Origin: Flavobacteriales bacterium
Lineage (GTDB): Bacteria; Bacteroidota; Bacteroidia; Flavobacteriales_D; CANHHI01
Direction: 5' to 3'
Length of the DNA: 34,238 nucleotides
Assembly (NCBI GenBank): GCA_947460225.1
Contig: CANHHI010000002.1
Location: forward strand, 1 to 34,238
Within the stretch, counting starts at the first letter, position 1; each line of letters opens with the position of its first letter. Shown in pieces: positions 14,731 to 23,045 of this stretch. The notes under the pieces are model-generated. The model ran no database searches and was not told where the DNA came from. It saw only the letters and a list, made by a program, of their open reading frames with translations. Position numbers and translations under genes: made by a program.

Positions 14731-16095
14731 TTAAATCAGCGTACCACCCAAAACTAAACTTGCTATCGTAAAATAGATAATCAGCCCCGTAACATCAGAA
14801 AGCGTTGCCACAAAAGGCGCAGAGGAAGTGGCAGGGTCTAAGCCCATTTTTTTGAGAAAAAACGGAAGCATAGCGCCTGTAATGGTTCCCCAAACAACAA
14901 CACCTATCAAAGAGAAACAAATGGTGCAAGCAATCAAAAACCAATGCTCACTGTATTGTCCAAAAACCAAAGAGCCTATGGCGATTCTACCAAAGCCAAT
15001 CAAACCCAACACCAAACCAAGTAAAGCACCAGAAAAAAGCTCTCGTCTAAAAACCTGCCACCAGGAACTCAGTTGGATTTCGCCCAATGCCAAGGCACGT
15101 ATAATCAGCGTGGCTGCTTGTGAACCTGAATTACCCCCACTGGAAATAATTAAAGGCACAAAAAAAGACAGCATCACCGCCTTTTGAATTTCTTCTTCAT
15201 AATGCCCCATGGCAGTAGTGGTAAGCATTTCGCTAAAAAAAAGCAAAATAAGCCAGCCCGCACGTTTGCGCACCAATTCCAAAATAGACGTGGACTGATA
15301 AGGAAAATCCAAAGCCTCCAAACCCCCAAATTTTTGGATATCTTCGGTATTTTCTTCCTCGGAAGCGTGTAAAACGTCATCGACTGTTACAATGCCCAAG
15401 AGTTGATTTTCCTCGTTTAACACGGGAATAGAAATCCTATCATCGTATTGCTTAAAGGCTTGAATACAGGCTTCTTGGTCGGCAGTGGCTTGCACCTGCG
15501 CATGGCAAGTTTCCAGCAAATCGTGAATTTTCTGATGCACGGGCACGAGCAATAATTTGCGCAAATGCACTTCGCCCAGCAGTTTTCCCTGTCTGTCTAT
15601 GATGTAAATAAGGTTCAAATTGTCGTTGTCAAAACCATTTTTTCGGATATACGAAATGGCTTGCTCTATGCTTTTGTCATCAAAAAGTGAAATATAAGTG
15701 GTGCTCATCAAACGACCTATGCTATTTTCTTGGTAACCCAAGAGCGTCTGCGCCTCACTTTTTTTATCGGGTTCTAACCAATCAATGTATTTGGCAGAAA
15801 CAAAAGAGGGCAAATTTTCCAAAAAATCCGTTCTGTCATCGGATTCCAGATGGTTTAAAATATGCTGTACGTCTGATTTTTTAAGCTGTTGCAAAAGATT
15901 TTTGCGCAAGTCAAAATCTAAATAAGGAAAAACTTCCAAACGATGGTCTTGGGCGAGATACGAAAAAAACAGCACCTGTTCTTCGTCCGCCAAGTTTTGT
16001 ATAATTTCCGCCCAATCGCTGGGGTGCAAGTCTAGCTGAGCTATTTTGTCAAAATCCTTGTCTTGCAGTAATCGTTGAATTTCCAAATTTTCCAT
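14731..16095 (-). CDS. mgtE: Magnesium transporter MgtE
   Basis: MgtE is a Mg2+ channel/transporter gated by cytoplasmic Mg2+. The 454-aa protein has the helical N domain (about 1-125, 'LHPSDWAEIIQNL'), paired CBS domains (130-250, 'IGRLMSTTYISLFDDKSIEQAI' and 'IPVLNEENQLLGIVTVDDVL') and five transmembrane helices from about 275, with the pore signatures 'ISSGGNSGSQAATLIIRALALGEI' and 'LDPATSSAPFVATLSDVTGLIIYF'. The length is normal for the family. A -7 box lies 28 nt upstream, and the gene is followed at 3 nt by the IPExxxVDY gene. Confidence 0.95.
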   Translation of the reverse strand: MENLEIQRLLQDKDFDKIAQLDLHPSDWAEIIQNLADEEQVLFFSYLAQDHRLEVFPYLDFDLRKNLLQQLKKSDVQHILNHLESDDRTDFLENLPSFVSAKYIDWLEPDKKSEAQTLLGYQENSIGRLMSTTYISLFDDKSIEQAISYIRKNGFDNDNLNLIYIIDRQGKLLGEVHLRKLLLVPVHQKIHDLLETCHAQVQATADQEACIQAFKQYDDRISIPVLNEENQLLGIVTVDDVLHASEEENTEDIQKFGGLEALDFPYQSTSILELVRKRAGWLILLFFSEMLTTTAMGHYEEEIQKAVMLSFFVPLIISSGGNSGSQAATLIIRALALGEIQLSSWWQVFRRELFSGALLGLVLGLIGFGRIAIGSLVFGQYSEHWFLIACTICFSLIGVVVWGTITGAMLPFFLKKMGLDPATSSAPFVATLSDVTGLIIYFTIASLVLGGTLI

Positions 16096-16123
16096 CGTGT
16101 CGTTTTTTTGAAAAATAGCAGGA

Positions 16124-16131
16124 CAAAGTTA
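16124..16131 (-). promoter_or_regulatory. Bacteroidota -7 box for mgtE
   Basis: The minus strand reads TAACTTTG, 28 nt upstream of the mgtE ATG. Confidence 0.5.
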
Positions 16132-16187
16132 TTGAAAATTTGCGTATTTTTGTGAAAAATTCAAGCAAATGATGCAATATACAAAAG

Positions 16188-16195
16188 TAAGTTTG
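16188..16195 (+). promoter_or_regulatory. Bacteroidota -7 box for the glycosyltransferase gene
   Basis: TAAGTTTG lies 22 nt before the ATG at 16218. A second match, TATTTTTG at 16145-16152, is further away and less likely. Confidence 0.45.
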
Positions 16196-16217
16196 CCCTA
16201 ACCTTATTTAATTTAAC

Positions 16218-17162
16218 ATGGGAACTAATCACAAAATGTATGACGTTTCAGTAATCATGCTGAACTACAACTCCGCATCATATAGCATAGCGTGCATCAA
16301 ATCTATTTTAGAAAAGGCACATAAAAACCTAAACTACAACATTATTGTTGTGGACAACAACTCCCAAGATAATGATTTTGACGCACTGCAAGCATTTTGT
16401 GCCTCGCAAAAAGACGTACCGCTAAAAATAATACGCAGTATATTAAACGTGGGTTTTTCCGCAGCAAATATGATAGGCGTGCAAAACACAAATGCACGGT
16501 ATCTTTTTTTTCTCAATAACGACACAACGCTGTTGAACGATTGTTTGTCTATTCTTTTTAACTTTGCCGAAAAACATAAAGACATGGCGGTATGCACGCC
16601 CCAAACATTCAATGAGAATGGTACATTAGAACCAAGTTTTGGGTATATTCCTACGCTGGGTGCTAAATTTTTGGGACATGGCTTTGCCAGGCTTTTTTCC
16701 TCCGAACAATACCCCAAAAGACATCGTGTTTACACCGAGCCAATAGACGTGCCTTTGGTTACGGGTGCAGCCATGTTTGTAAATAGTACCATCTTTGCAA
16801 AAATGGGCGGATTTGATACCAATTTATTTTTGTATTGTGAGGAAGAAGATTTTGCCACAAGAATGAAAATGAAAGGTTATAAAGCCTATCTCGTGCCGAC
16901 TGCGCATTTTGTGCATTATGCAGGAAAAAGCACAAAACGCAACCTACACATAGAAAAAGAATACTATATTTCGCTTTTTTATTTTCTGAGAAAACACAAC
17001 AATGCGCTGGTCTGTTTTTTATGGAAATTATTGTTGTTTTTCAAAGTATTCAAAAAGGCTTATAAGTCATTAGATTCTCTAAAATTATCTTGGTTTATTT
17101 TGCAGGGAGCACCGATGAAATATTCTTTGCGGTTTAAACAAGAAATAAATTTTCATCATTAA
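16218..17162 (+). CDS. Family 2 glycosyltransferase (rhamnosyltransferase-like)
   Basis: The 314-aa protein has a GT-A fold. Seen are 'VSVIMLNYNSASYSIACIKSI' (about 9-29), 'NIIVVDNNSQDND', 'LNVGFSAANMIGVQNTNARYLFFLNNDT' with the DxD-equivalent NND, and the acceptor-side block 'GFDTNLFLYCEEEDFATRMKMKGYKAYLVPTAHFVHYAG'. This layout is typical of WbbL-like transferases that add a sugar to lipid-linked surface polysaccharide; donor and acceptor are unknown. M1 at 16218 is used, and M7 (MYDVSVI) is a possible alternative start. It stands alone, and its stop overlaps that of the convergent NUDIX gene at the bases TTAA. Confidence 0.88.
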   Translation: MGTNHKMYDVSVIMLNYNSASYSIACIKSILEKAHKNLNYNIIVVDNNSQDNDFDALQAFCASQKDVPLKIIRSILNVGFSAANMIGVQNTNARYLFFLNNDTTLLNDCLSILFNFAEKHKDMAVCTPQTFNENGTLEPSFGYIPTLGAKFLGHGFARLFSSEQYPKRHRVYTEPIDVPLVTGAAMFVNSTIFAKMGGFDTNLFLYCEEEDFATRMKMKGYKAYLVPTAHFVHYAGKSTKRNLHIEKEYYISLFYFLRKHNNALVCFLWKLLLFFKVFKKAYKSLDSLKLSWFILQGAPMKYSLRFKQEINFHH

Positions 17163-17734
17163 AACCCCTCTGTCAACAAGCGTTCAATCAAGGCATACGT
17201 TTTTAAGGTTTTGCTTTCTGCCAAAGGTTTCCAGCCCACCCAGGTAATTTCTTCTTGGGTTTGTGGCGTGAGCTTTTGCGCTTTTGTGGATAAAAATTTA
17301 TACCAATAGGTTTTTTTGAGCACCGCCTTTTCCAAATGCCTGTGCCAATACGCATGATAACTCATAAAAGGCTCTTTTGACACCAAAGTTAAATCTTGCA
17401 CGCCACATTCTTCTTGCACTTCTCGCTGTGCCGCCACCAAAGTGGATTCACCTTCTTCCACATGCCCCTTGGGCAAATCCCATTTGCCTAGTCTTTGTAT
17501 CCAAAGCAAGTCGCCATCTTCATTTTGAACCAAACCGCCCGCCGCAGCTATGACAGTTTGCGTTTGAATAAAAGTTTGAAAGTCTGCCTCTGGATTTTGA
17601 CTCTGCACATAAAACATTTTTTCATTGCTCAATTGCATAAAATCTAGCAAATTGGGCATTTCTGGATACACAAAATCTGCTTGTCCAGCATTTACAAAAG
17701 AAAATCCACCTTCTTGAATAAAAATTTCGTACAT
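17159..17734 (-). CDS. NUDIX hydrolase
   Basis: The NUDIX family hydrolyses nucleoside diphosphates linked to another moiety. The box is complete: GHVEEGESTLVAAQREVQEE followed by CGV (residues 90-112 of 191) fits GX5EX7REUXEEXGU. It is preceded by 'AAGGLVQNEDGDLLWIQRLGKWDLPKG'. Residues 1-60 form an extra N-terminal domain without recognised motifs. The ATG at 17732-17734 is chosen; the upstream in-frame extension to 17812 would cross the divergent promoter and the start of the neighbouring gene. The substrate cannot be predicted. Confidence 0.88.
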   Translation of the reverse strand: MYEIFIQEGGFSFVNAGQADFVYPEMPNLLDFMQLSNEKMFYVQSQNPEADFQTFIQTQTVIAAAGGLVQNEDGDLLWIQRLGKWDLPKGHVEEGESTLVAAQREVQEECGVQDLTLVSKEPFMSYHAYWHRHLEKAVLKKTYWYKFLSTKAQKLTPQTQEEITWVGWKPLAESKTLKTYALIERLLTEGF

Positions 17735-17749
17735 TTGTTTTTTATTGGA

Positions 17750-17757
17750 CAAATATA
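17750..17757 (-). promoter_or_regulatory. Bacteroidota -7 box for the NUDIX gene
   Basis: The minus strand reads TATATTTG, 15 nt upstream of the ATG at 17734, within the 33-bp region between divergent genes. Confidence 0.45.
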
Positions 17758-17767
17758 TTACTTTTTT

Positions 17768-18166
17768 ATGAAAATAGAAATTCCCAGTGTACTTATCAAC
17801 AAAGACAAGCAAAGCGTTATCGCTTTTTTAAGCAATTTAGAAAATTTACAAAAACTCTTGCCTACCGACAAGATAGAAGATTTCAAAGCCAATGCCGATA
17901 CATGCAGTTTTAAACTCAAAGGATACAGCAAATTGTCTTTTGAAAAAGTGAAAGCCACCTACACAAAAGTAATGTTAAAATCGGGGGCAGAAAGTCCATT
18001 TCAGTTTCAACTAGAAATCAACGTAAATCCAGAAACAGAAAACACTTGCACCGCCGAAAGCAAGCTAAATGCAGACATCAATCCTTTTGTGAAAATGATG
18101 GTGGAAAAACCACTCACCCAGTTTTTTGAATACATACAAAATCGCTTGCAAACGCATTTTGCGTAA
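17768..18166 (+). CDS. SRPBCC/START-like protein
   Basis: A 132-aa soluble protein. The order of elements fits a small helix-grip (SRPBCC) fold as in the polyketide cyclase and CoxG-like groups: an N-terminal strand 'KIEIPSVLINKDKQSVIAFLSNLENLQKLLP', several beta-strands ('CSFKLKGYSKLSFEKVKATY', 'FQFQLEINVNPETENTCTAESKLNADIN') and a long C-terminal helix ('FVKMMVEKPLTQFFEYIQNRL'). Function unknown; such folds bind hydrophobic ligands. The start is ATG 17768, because the longer in-frame version lies inside the NUDIX gene. A separate promoter precedes prfA downstream. Confidence 0.7.
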   Translation: MKIEIPSVLINKDKQSVIAFLSNLENLQKLLPTDKIEDFKANADTCSFKLKGYSKLSFEKVKATYTKVMLKSGAESPFQFQLEINVNPETENTCTAESKLNADINPFVKMMVEKPLTQFFEYIQNRLQTHFA

Positions 18167-18212
18167 AAATAGACAAGCACCGCAAAAATAAAAAATTACG
18201 TGTTTTTTTTAT

Positions 18213-18220
18213 TACTTTTG
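18213..18220 (+). promoter_or_regulatory. Bacteroidota -7 box for prfA
   Basis: TACTTTTG lies 23 nt before the prfA ATG (18244), after a T-rich spacer. Confidence 0.5.
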
Positions 18221-18243
18221 CAGTTTTTGTAAAATAGTACAAG

Positions 18244-19320
18244 ATGTTTCAAGATAAATTACAAGCTATTTGCATTCGCTTTGAGGAGGTTTCTCATTTA
18301 ATCACAGACCCTGCGGTGGTCAGTGATAGCAAAAGATATGTGCAACTCAGTAAAGAATACAAAGAATTGAAAGTGTTGGTGGACACTTACCAAAACTATC
18401 TAGCCACAGAAAAAGCATTCCAAGAGGCGCAAAATATATTGCAAAACGAGCAAGATGCAGAATTTAGAGAAATGGCTCGTGCGGAAAGCACAGAATTAGC
18501 AAAGCAAATAGAGGTTTTGCAGGAAGAAGTGAAGCAATTGCTTATTCCCAAAGACCCCGAAGACGACAAAAACGCCATGCTGGAAATCAGAGCAGGTACG
18601 GGTGGAGATGAAGCCTGTATTTTTGTGCAAGATGTGATGCGCATGTACACCATGTACCTCAAAGCAAAAGGCTATCAATGCACGGTTTTAAATTCCAGCG
18701 ATGGTAGCGTACACGGGCTTAAAGAGGTGATTATCCAAGTAGAAGGCGAAAATGCTTATGGTATATTGAAATACGAATCGGGCGTGCATCGGGTGCAACG
18801 TGTGCCCGAAACCGAGTCGCAAGGCAGGGTGCATACTTCGGCAATCACCGTGGCAGTCATGCCCGAAGTGGAAGAATTTGATTTTGAAATCAACATGAGT
18901 GAGGTGCGCAGAGATGTGTTCCGTGCATCGGGAGCAGGTGGGCAACACGTCAACAGAACGGAGTCTGCTGTACGTCTTACCCACTTACCCACGGGAACGA
19001 CGGCGGAATGCCAAGACGGCAGAAGTCAAGGGCAAAACTACGAAAAAGCCTTGCAAGTGTTGCGTTCTAGGTTATACGAGCAAGAAATGCAAAAGCGCAA
19101 TGAAGCAAGGGCAAACCAAAGAAAATTACTGGTTTCTACAGGCGATAGGAGTGCAAAAATACGCACCTACAACTACCCACAAGGCAGGGTAACTGACCAT
19201 AGAATTAACTTAACTTTATACAATTTGGAAGCCATTATGAATGGCAATATTCAAGAAATATTAGATCAACTCAAGATGACAGACAATGCGGAGAAAATGA
19301 AAGATGGTGAAAATTTGTGA
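18244..19320 (+). CDS. prfA: Peptide chain release factor 1
   Basis: RF1 terminates translation at UAA and UAG. The 358-aa protein is full length. The catalytic GGQ loop is at residues 232-234 in 'RASGAGGQHVNRTESAVRL', and the stop-codon recognition tripeptide is in the PxT form (PET, 188-190, in 'GVHRVQRVPETESQGRVHTS'), as in RF1 rather than the SPF of RF2. 'AGTGGDEACIFVQDVMRMY' and 'TYNYPQGRVTDHRINLTLYNLEAIMNG' complete the family pattern. There is no programmed frameshift. It is transcribed from its own promoter. Confidence 0.96.
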   Translation: MFQDKLQAICIRFEEVSHLITDPAVVSDSKRYVQLSKEYKELKVLVDTYQNYLATEKAFQEAQNILQNEQDAEFREMARAESTELAKQIEVLQEEVKQLLIPKDPEDDKNAMLEIRAGTGGDEACIFVQDVMRMYTMYLKAKGYQCTVLNSSDGSVHGLKEVIIQVEGENAYGILKYESGVHRVQRVPETESQGRVHTSAITVAVMPEVEEFDFEINMSEVRRDVFRASGAGGQHVNRTESAVRLTHLPTGTTAECQDGRSQGQNYEKALQVLRSRLYEQEMQKRNEARANQRKLLVSTGDRSAKIRTYNYPQGRVTDHRINLTLYNLEAIMNGNIQEILDQLKMTDNAEKMKDGENL

Positions 19321-19364
19321 ATAAAATATTAAGTTTTGCATGAATATGTAAAGTTATTTTTAAC

Positions 19365-19372
19365 TAACTTTG
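19365..19372 (+). promoter_or_regulatory. Bacteroidota -7 box upstream of the 27-aa ORF
   Basis: TAACTTTG lies 24 nt before the ATG at 19397. A TTTTG further upstream is 26 nt away, longer than usual spacing. Confidence 0.45.
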
Positions 19373-19396
19373 TATTATCATCAAAAACTAATTATC

Positions 19397-19480
19397 ATGA
19401 AAACTATCACAAAAAAAGAACAAATCAAAGCAGGCAAATCAAGAACTGGCGATCTTTGCCAAACATCAAAACCAGATTAG
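19397..19480 (+). CDS. Candidate 27-aa small protein or leader peptide
   Basis: The ORF reads MKTITKKEQIKAGKSRTGDL, then CQTSKPD. It has an ATG start, a TAG stop and a good -7 box 24 nt upstream, and ends 12 nt before the start of the large membrane-protein gene. It is basic, with one Cys and no membrane segment. It could be a translated leader controlling the next gene, a small protein or a precursor peptide. Chance cannot be excluded at this length. Confidence 0.4.
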   Translation: MKTITKKEQIKAGKSRTGDLCQTSKPD

Positions 19481-19492
19481 TTTTACAACAAC

Positions 19493-21079
19493 ATGAGCAA
19501 ACCTAAACATGCATGGAATAAATCACCTACGGAATTATATCCGCATTTTAGGTTTGCTTTGCCTTTAAATTTTAGGCAATATAAAAAAGCATATATTATA
19601 GATAAATTTTGGCGGCTTATACTGCCTAAATCTTGGTATGCAACATACGCAAACGCCAGCGAAGAGCCTGATGTGTGGTGGCGGAATTTGATGAATTCAC
19701 TGCCTTTGTACGCTTTTACTTTATTTTTGTTTGCATGCCTACAAAAAGCCATTATGACACATATACTTCTGTATGACAATTTCCCATCTTACTCCTATTT
19801 CAAATTAACACAAGGATTATTATATCTGTTATGCGCTATTGTGTTATGGGCAGTAACCCTAACTTATCCCATTAGTTATATGCGGGATTTTGAAAGATTT
19901 TCACTGCTCACAAAGCGGTACGCTTATAATTACGAAAAACGTTATTTTCTCTTACCCATTGGATTTTTGTGTTTAGTATATGGCGTTTACAGCCTATCCT
20001 GCACACGATTTGAAATAGCTTTGACTGAAAACATAGCCCTAGATATTTTTCATAGGTTATTGCATGCGTGTGCCAATTTATTATGGTTGCGCATAAGCGT
20101 TTATTACTTGCTCTGCTTGCTAAGTTGGAGTCCGTATAGATTTAATTTGCACTATGGACACAAAAAAGCAATAGATAGCATTATCATAGGATTTCTGCAT
20201 AGTCTGATATATATTGGCGTATTAACGTATCTATTTGATATGGGTATAAAATTTTTCTTTGTGGCGGGTTTAGCACATTTTTTTGCTATGATTATTCTTT
20301 TTGCCAGCGACCAGTCTTTTAAAGCTCCACTGTTCTTTTTATTTATCATGGACCTCTTTGGTGCTGGTAAGTATTTATGGTTTACACAAGAAAAAAGCAG
20401 CGACAGAATATTTAACATGGGGGTATTTAAATTTGCAAGTCCAGAAGTAGCGGGTAAAGCGGATTTGATTGCATTTGGTGGCATAATGGCTTTTTCTAGC
20501 TTGGCAATTTTTTGGCTCGTTTATAATATCAAGCGTATGATGAGTCTGCAAGACGAAGAGGAAGCCTACAAAGTGCAATATATGTACGTGCGCAATCCGC
20601 CTGCTTTTAAAAGCCCACCACGCAACGAAAATCCAGAACTTTTAGAGGGCTTACTGGGGAGTTTTTTGCGCTATTCTTTGGCAGGCAAGGAATATTTAAT
20701 CCGCAGTTTTATTGAAGAAGAGCGTTTATCACAAATACCTGAATATTGGCAAGAAATTGAAAAAGCCCGTGAGCGTTACCAAAAAGACTGGGATAAATTA
20801 AGTGCCGAAGAAAAAGCCACAGAAACCTTACATGGCAGTGAAATAGAGCGTTATGAAATAGACCCTGAACCAAGTTTAGACCAAGAATATTTGGATTGGT
20901 TTGCCAAACAAAGTCCCGAAGAACAAGAAAATTATATGCTTGGCAGAAAGCCTTTACCAGCGCGTTTTGCAGAAACAGACTTGAAAAAAGAAATGGCAAA
21001 AGCCAAAGAAATAGAGTCTCTGGAGTATCAAAGATTGCTCGCATTATACCGCAGGGAAGAAAATAAAACAAAAATTTAA
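19493..21079 (+). CDS. Polytopic membrane protein of unknown function with a charged cytoplasmic tail
   Basis: A 528-aa protein that I do not recognise. An N-terminal soluble part (1-65, rich in aromatic and basic residues, 'LPLNFRQYKKAYIIDKFWRLILPKSWY') is followed by about eight hydrophobic segments between 68 and 350 (for example 'LPLYAFTLFLFACL', 'LTQGLLYLLCAIVLWAVTLTY', 'YFLLPIGFLCLVYGVYSL', 'LISFGGIMAFSSLAIFWLVY'-like near 340). A strongly charged C-terminal tail of about 170 residues follows, with predicted coiled-coil character ('IPEYWQEIEKARERYQKDWD', 'FAETDLKKEMAKAKEIESLE'). It is probably an inner-membrane protein with a long cytoplasmic tail. The 27-aa ORF lies just upstream and acs begins 59 bp downstream with its own weak promoter. 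Confidence 0.7.
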   Translation: MSKPKHAWNKSPTELYPHFRFALPLNFRQYKKAYIIDKFWRLILPKSWYATYANASEEPDVWWRNLMNSLPLYAFTLFLFACLQKAIMTHILLYDNFPSYSYFKLTQGLLYLLCAIVLWAVTLTYPISYMRDFERFSLLTKRYAYNYEKRYFLLPIGFLCLVYGVYSLSCTRFEIALTENIALDIFHRLLHACANLLWLRISVYYLLCLLSWSPYRFNLHYGHKKAIDSIIIGFLHSLIYIGVLTYLFDMGIKFFFVAGLAHFFAMIILFASDQSFKAPLFFLFIMDLFGAGKYLWFTQEKSSDRIFNMGVFKFASPEVAGKADLIAFGGIMAFSSLAIFWLVYNIKRMMSLQDEEEAYKVQYMYVRNPPAFKSPPRNENPELLEGLLGSFLRYSLAGKEYLIRSFIEEERLSQIPEYWQEIEKARERYQKDWDKLSAEEKATETLHGSEIERYEIDPEPSLDQEYLDWFAKQSPEEQENYMLGRKPLPARFAETDLKKEMAKAKEIESLEYQRLLALYRREENKTKI

Positions 21080-21113
21080 CAAGCATTTTACAATTTAGTT
21101 CGCAAAAAATGCC

Positions 21114-21121
21114 TACACTTG
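21114..21121 (+). promoter_or_regulatory. Weak -7 box for acs
   Basis: TACACTTG has one mismatch to TAnnTTTG and lies 17 nt before the acs ATG. Confidence 0.3.
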
Positions 21122-21138
21122 CATATAAATAGCAAGAT

Positions 21139-23028
21139 ATGTGGGAGATTACAAGTGCGGATTTAAGAGAACAAGCGTATCAAAACAGCTTAGATAATCC
21201 AGAAGCGTTTTGGGCAAACATTGCCGAGCAGTTTACTTGGCAAAAGCCTTGGAACAAGGTGTTGAGTTATAGTTTTTCGCCTTATCATTTGACATGGTTT
21301 GAGGGCGCAAAGCTCAATATGACAGAAAATTGCCTAGATAGGCATTTGCCCAAACACAAAGATAAAGTGGCTATTATTTTTGAGCCCAACAACCCCAAAG
21401 AAAAAACAAAAAAAATTACCTACGAAAAACTACTGCAAGAAGTCTGCACTTGGGCAAATATGCTCGTGCAAGAGGGCGTAAAAAAGGGCGACCGTGTGTG
21501 CATTTACATGCCCATGATTCCAGAGGCGGTGTATGCCATGCTGGCTTGCGCTAGAATTGGCGCAATTCATTCGGTGATTTTTGGAGGCTTTGCCGCACAA
21601 TCCATTCAAGACAGACTCTTAGATGCCACTTGTACTTTTGTGATTACCGCCGATGGCGCATATAGAGGCGATAAATTTATTCCACTGAAAGAAAATATAG
21701 ACCAAGCCCTGCAAGCAAAAACAAGTGTGCAGAAAGTCATCGTGTGCCAGCATAGCCACAGCGAAGTTTTTATGCAAAAAGATAGGGATTTTTATGCCGA
21801 GCCTTTGCTTGAAAAATACCGCACCGATTTTATACCCGCAAGCAGTATGGACGCAGAAGATGCTTTGTTTATTCTTTATACCTCTGGCTCTACGGGAAAA
21901 CCAAAAGGTGTGGTGCACAGCACAGCGGGCTACATGGTTTATACAGCGTATAGCTTTAAAAACGTGTTTCAGTACCAAGATGGCGATGTGTATTTCTGCA
22001 CAGCAGATATAGGCTGGATTACAGGACATTCTTATAATGTGTATGCACCCCTGCTTTTGGGCGCAACTTTGGTGCTTTTTGAAGGCACGCCAACATATCC
22101 AAATCCAAGCAGGTGGTGGGATATTGTGGAGAAACACAAGGTCAATATTTTTTATACCGCCCCAACTGCCATTCGCTCACTCATGGCTTTTGGCGATGAA
22201 CCCTTAAAAGGAAAAGATTTGAGTAGTTTGAAAGTACTCGGTTGCGTGGGAGAACCACTCAATCAAGAGGCTTGGCATTGGTATTTTGAAAAAATTGGCG
22301 CATCTAAGTGTCCGATCGTAGATACTTGGTGGCAAACCGAAACAGGTGGAATTTTGATTTCAGCAATGGCGCATATAAGCCCCTGCATTCCCACTTATGC
22401 TACAAAACCCTTGCCGGGCGTGCAAATGGTTTTGGTAGATGAACACGGGGAGGTATTACATACAAATCCTGCAAGTGGTTATTTGTGTTTGGCTTTTCCT
22501 GTGCCAAGTCTTTTGCGCACCACCTACAACGACCACGCACGTTGTGAGCAGAGCTATTTTAAAACATATCCCAATTTATACTTTACAGGAGACGGCGCAC
22601 AAAGAGACGAAGCTGGCAATTATAGAATTACGGGCAGAGTAGATGACGTACTAAACGTTTCGGGGCATAGAATTGGTACAGCAGAACTGGAAGATGCGAT
22701 AAACCTGCACCCCAAAGTGCTGGAAAGTGCTGTGGTTGGTTTTGCGCACCCCATCAAAGGCGAGGGCATTTATGCTTTTGTAATCAGCCATGAAGATATA
22801 AAAACCTTAGGCGCAGAAATTCATGCCCTGGTGCAAAAACAAATTGGCGCTATTGCCAAACCTGATAAAATACAGGTGGTTACAGGTTTACCGAGAACAC
22901 GCTCAGGGAAAATCATGCGCAGAATTTTGCGCAAACTCGCCCAAGGCGAAACAGAACATTTGGGAGACACCAGCACACTGGTGGACGCCAGCGTTATTGA
23001 CGCAATAAAAGAAGGTTTGCTGATGTAA
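21139..23028 (+). CDS. acs: Acetyl-CoA synthetase (AMP-forming)
   Basis: The enzyme activates acetate to acetyl-CoA via acetyl-AMP. The 629-aa protein belongs to the adenylate-forming superfamily: 'VSIYMPMIPEAVYAMLACARIGAIHS'-type block (VCIYMPMIPEAVYA), the P-loop-like YTSGSTGKPKGVVHS, 'WWQTETGG' acyl/AMP site, 'YFTGDGAQRDEAGNYRITGR' and the hinge 'VDDVLNVSGHRIGTAELEDA'. The C-terminal PRTRSGKIMRRILRKLA contains the lysine that is the acetylation target in related enzymes. The N-terminal 'WANIAEQFTWQKPWNKVL' is typical of Acs. Its end is convergent with the outer-membrane protein gene, only 7 bp apart. Confidence 0.95.
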   Translation: MWEITSADLREQAYQNSLDNPEAFWANIAEQFTWQKPWNKVLSYSFSPYHLTWFEGAKLNMTENCLDRHLPKHKDKVAIIFEPNNPKEKTKKITYEKLLQEVCTWANMLVQEGVKKGDRVCIYMPMIPEAVYAMLACARIGAIHSVIFGGFAAQSIQDRLLDATCTFVITADGAYRGDKFIPLKENIDQALQAKTSVQKVIVCQHSHSEVFMQKDRDFYAEPLLEKYRTDFIPASSMDAEDALFILYTSGSTGKPKGVVHSTAGYMVYTAYSFKNVFQYQDGDVYFCTADIGWITGHSYNVYAPLLLGATLVLFEGTPTYPNPSRWWDIVEKHKVNIFYTAPTAIRSLMAFGDEPLKGKDLSSLKVLGCVGEPLNQEAWHWYFEKIGASKCPIVDTWWQTETGGILISAMAHISPCIPTYATKPLPGVQMVLVDEHGEVLHTNPASGYLCLAFPVPSLLRTTYNDHARCEQSYFKTYPNLYFTGDGAQRDEAGNYRITGRVDDVLNVSGHRIGTAELEDAINLHPKVLESAVVGFAHPIKGEGIYAFVISHEDIKTLGAEIHALVQKQIGAIAKPDKIQVVTGLPRTRSGKIMRRILRKLAQGETEHLGDTSTLVDASVIDAIKEGLLM

Positions 23029-23030
23029 AA

Positions 23031-23045
23031 ACAGGCTATGCCTGT
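23031..23045 (-). terminator. Hairpin terminator for the minus-strand operon
   Basis: ACAGGC-TAT-GCCTGT is a perfect 6-bp stem. On the minus strand it is followed by TTTTT, so it terminates the typA-to-outer-membrane-protein run and overlaps that last gene's stop codon. On the plus strand no T-run follows for acs. Confidence 0.6.

Noticed and set aside
17159..17162. Four-base tail overlap of the glycosyltransferase and NUDIX genes at TTAA
   Set aside because: Convergent stop overlaps of this kind are common in compact genomes and do not suggest special regulation.
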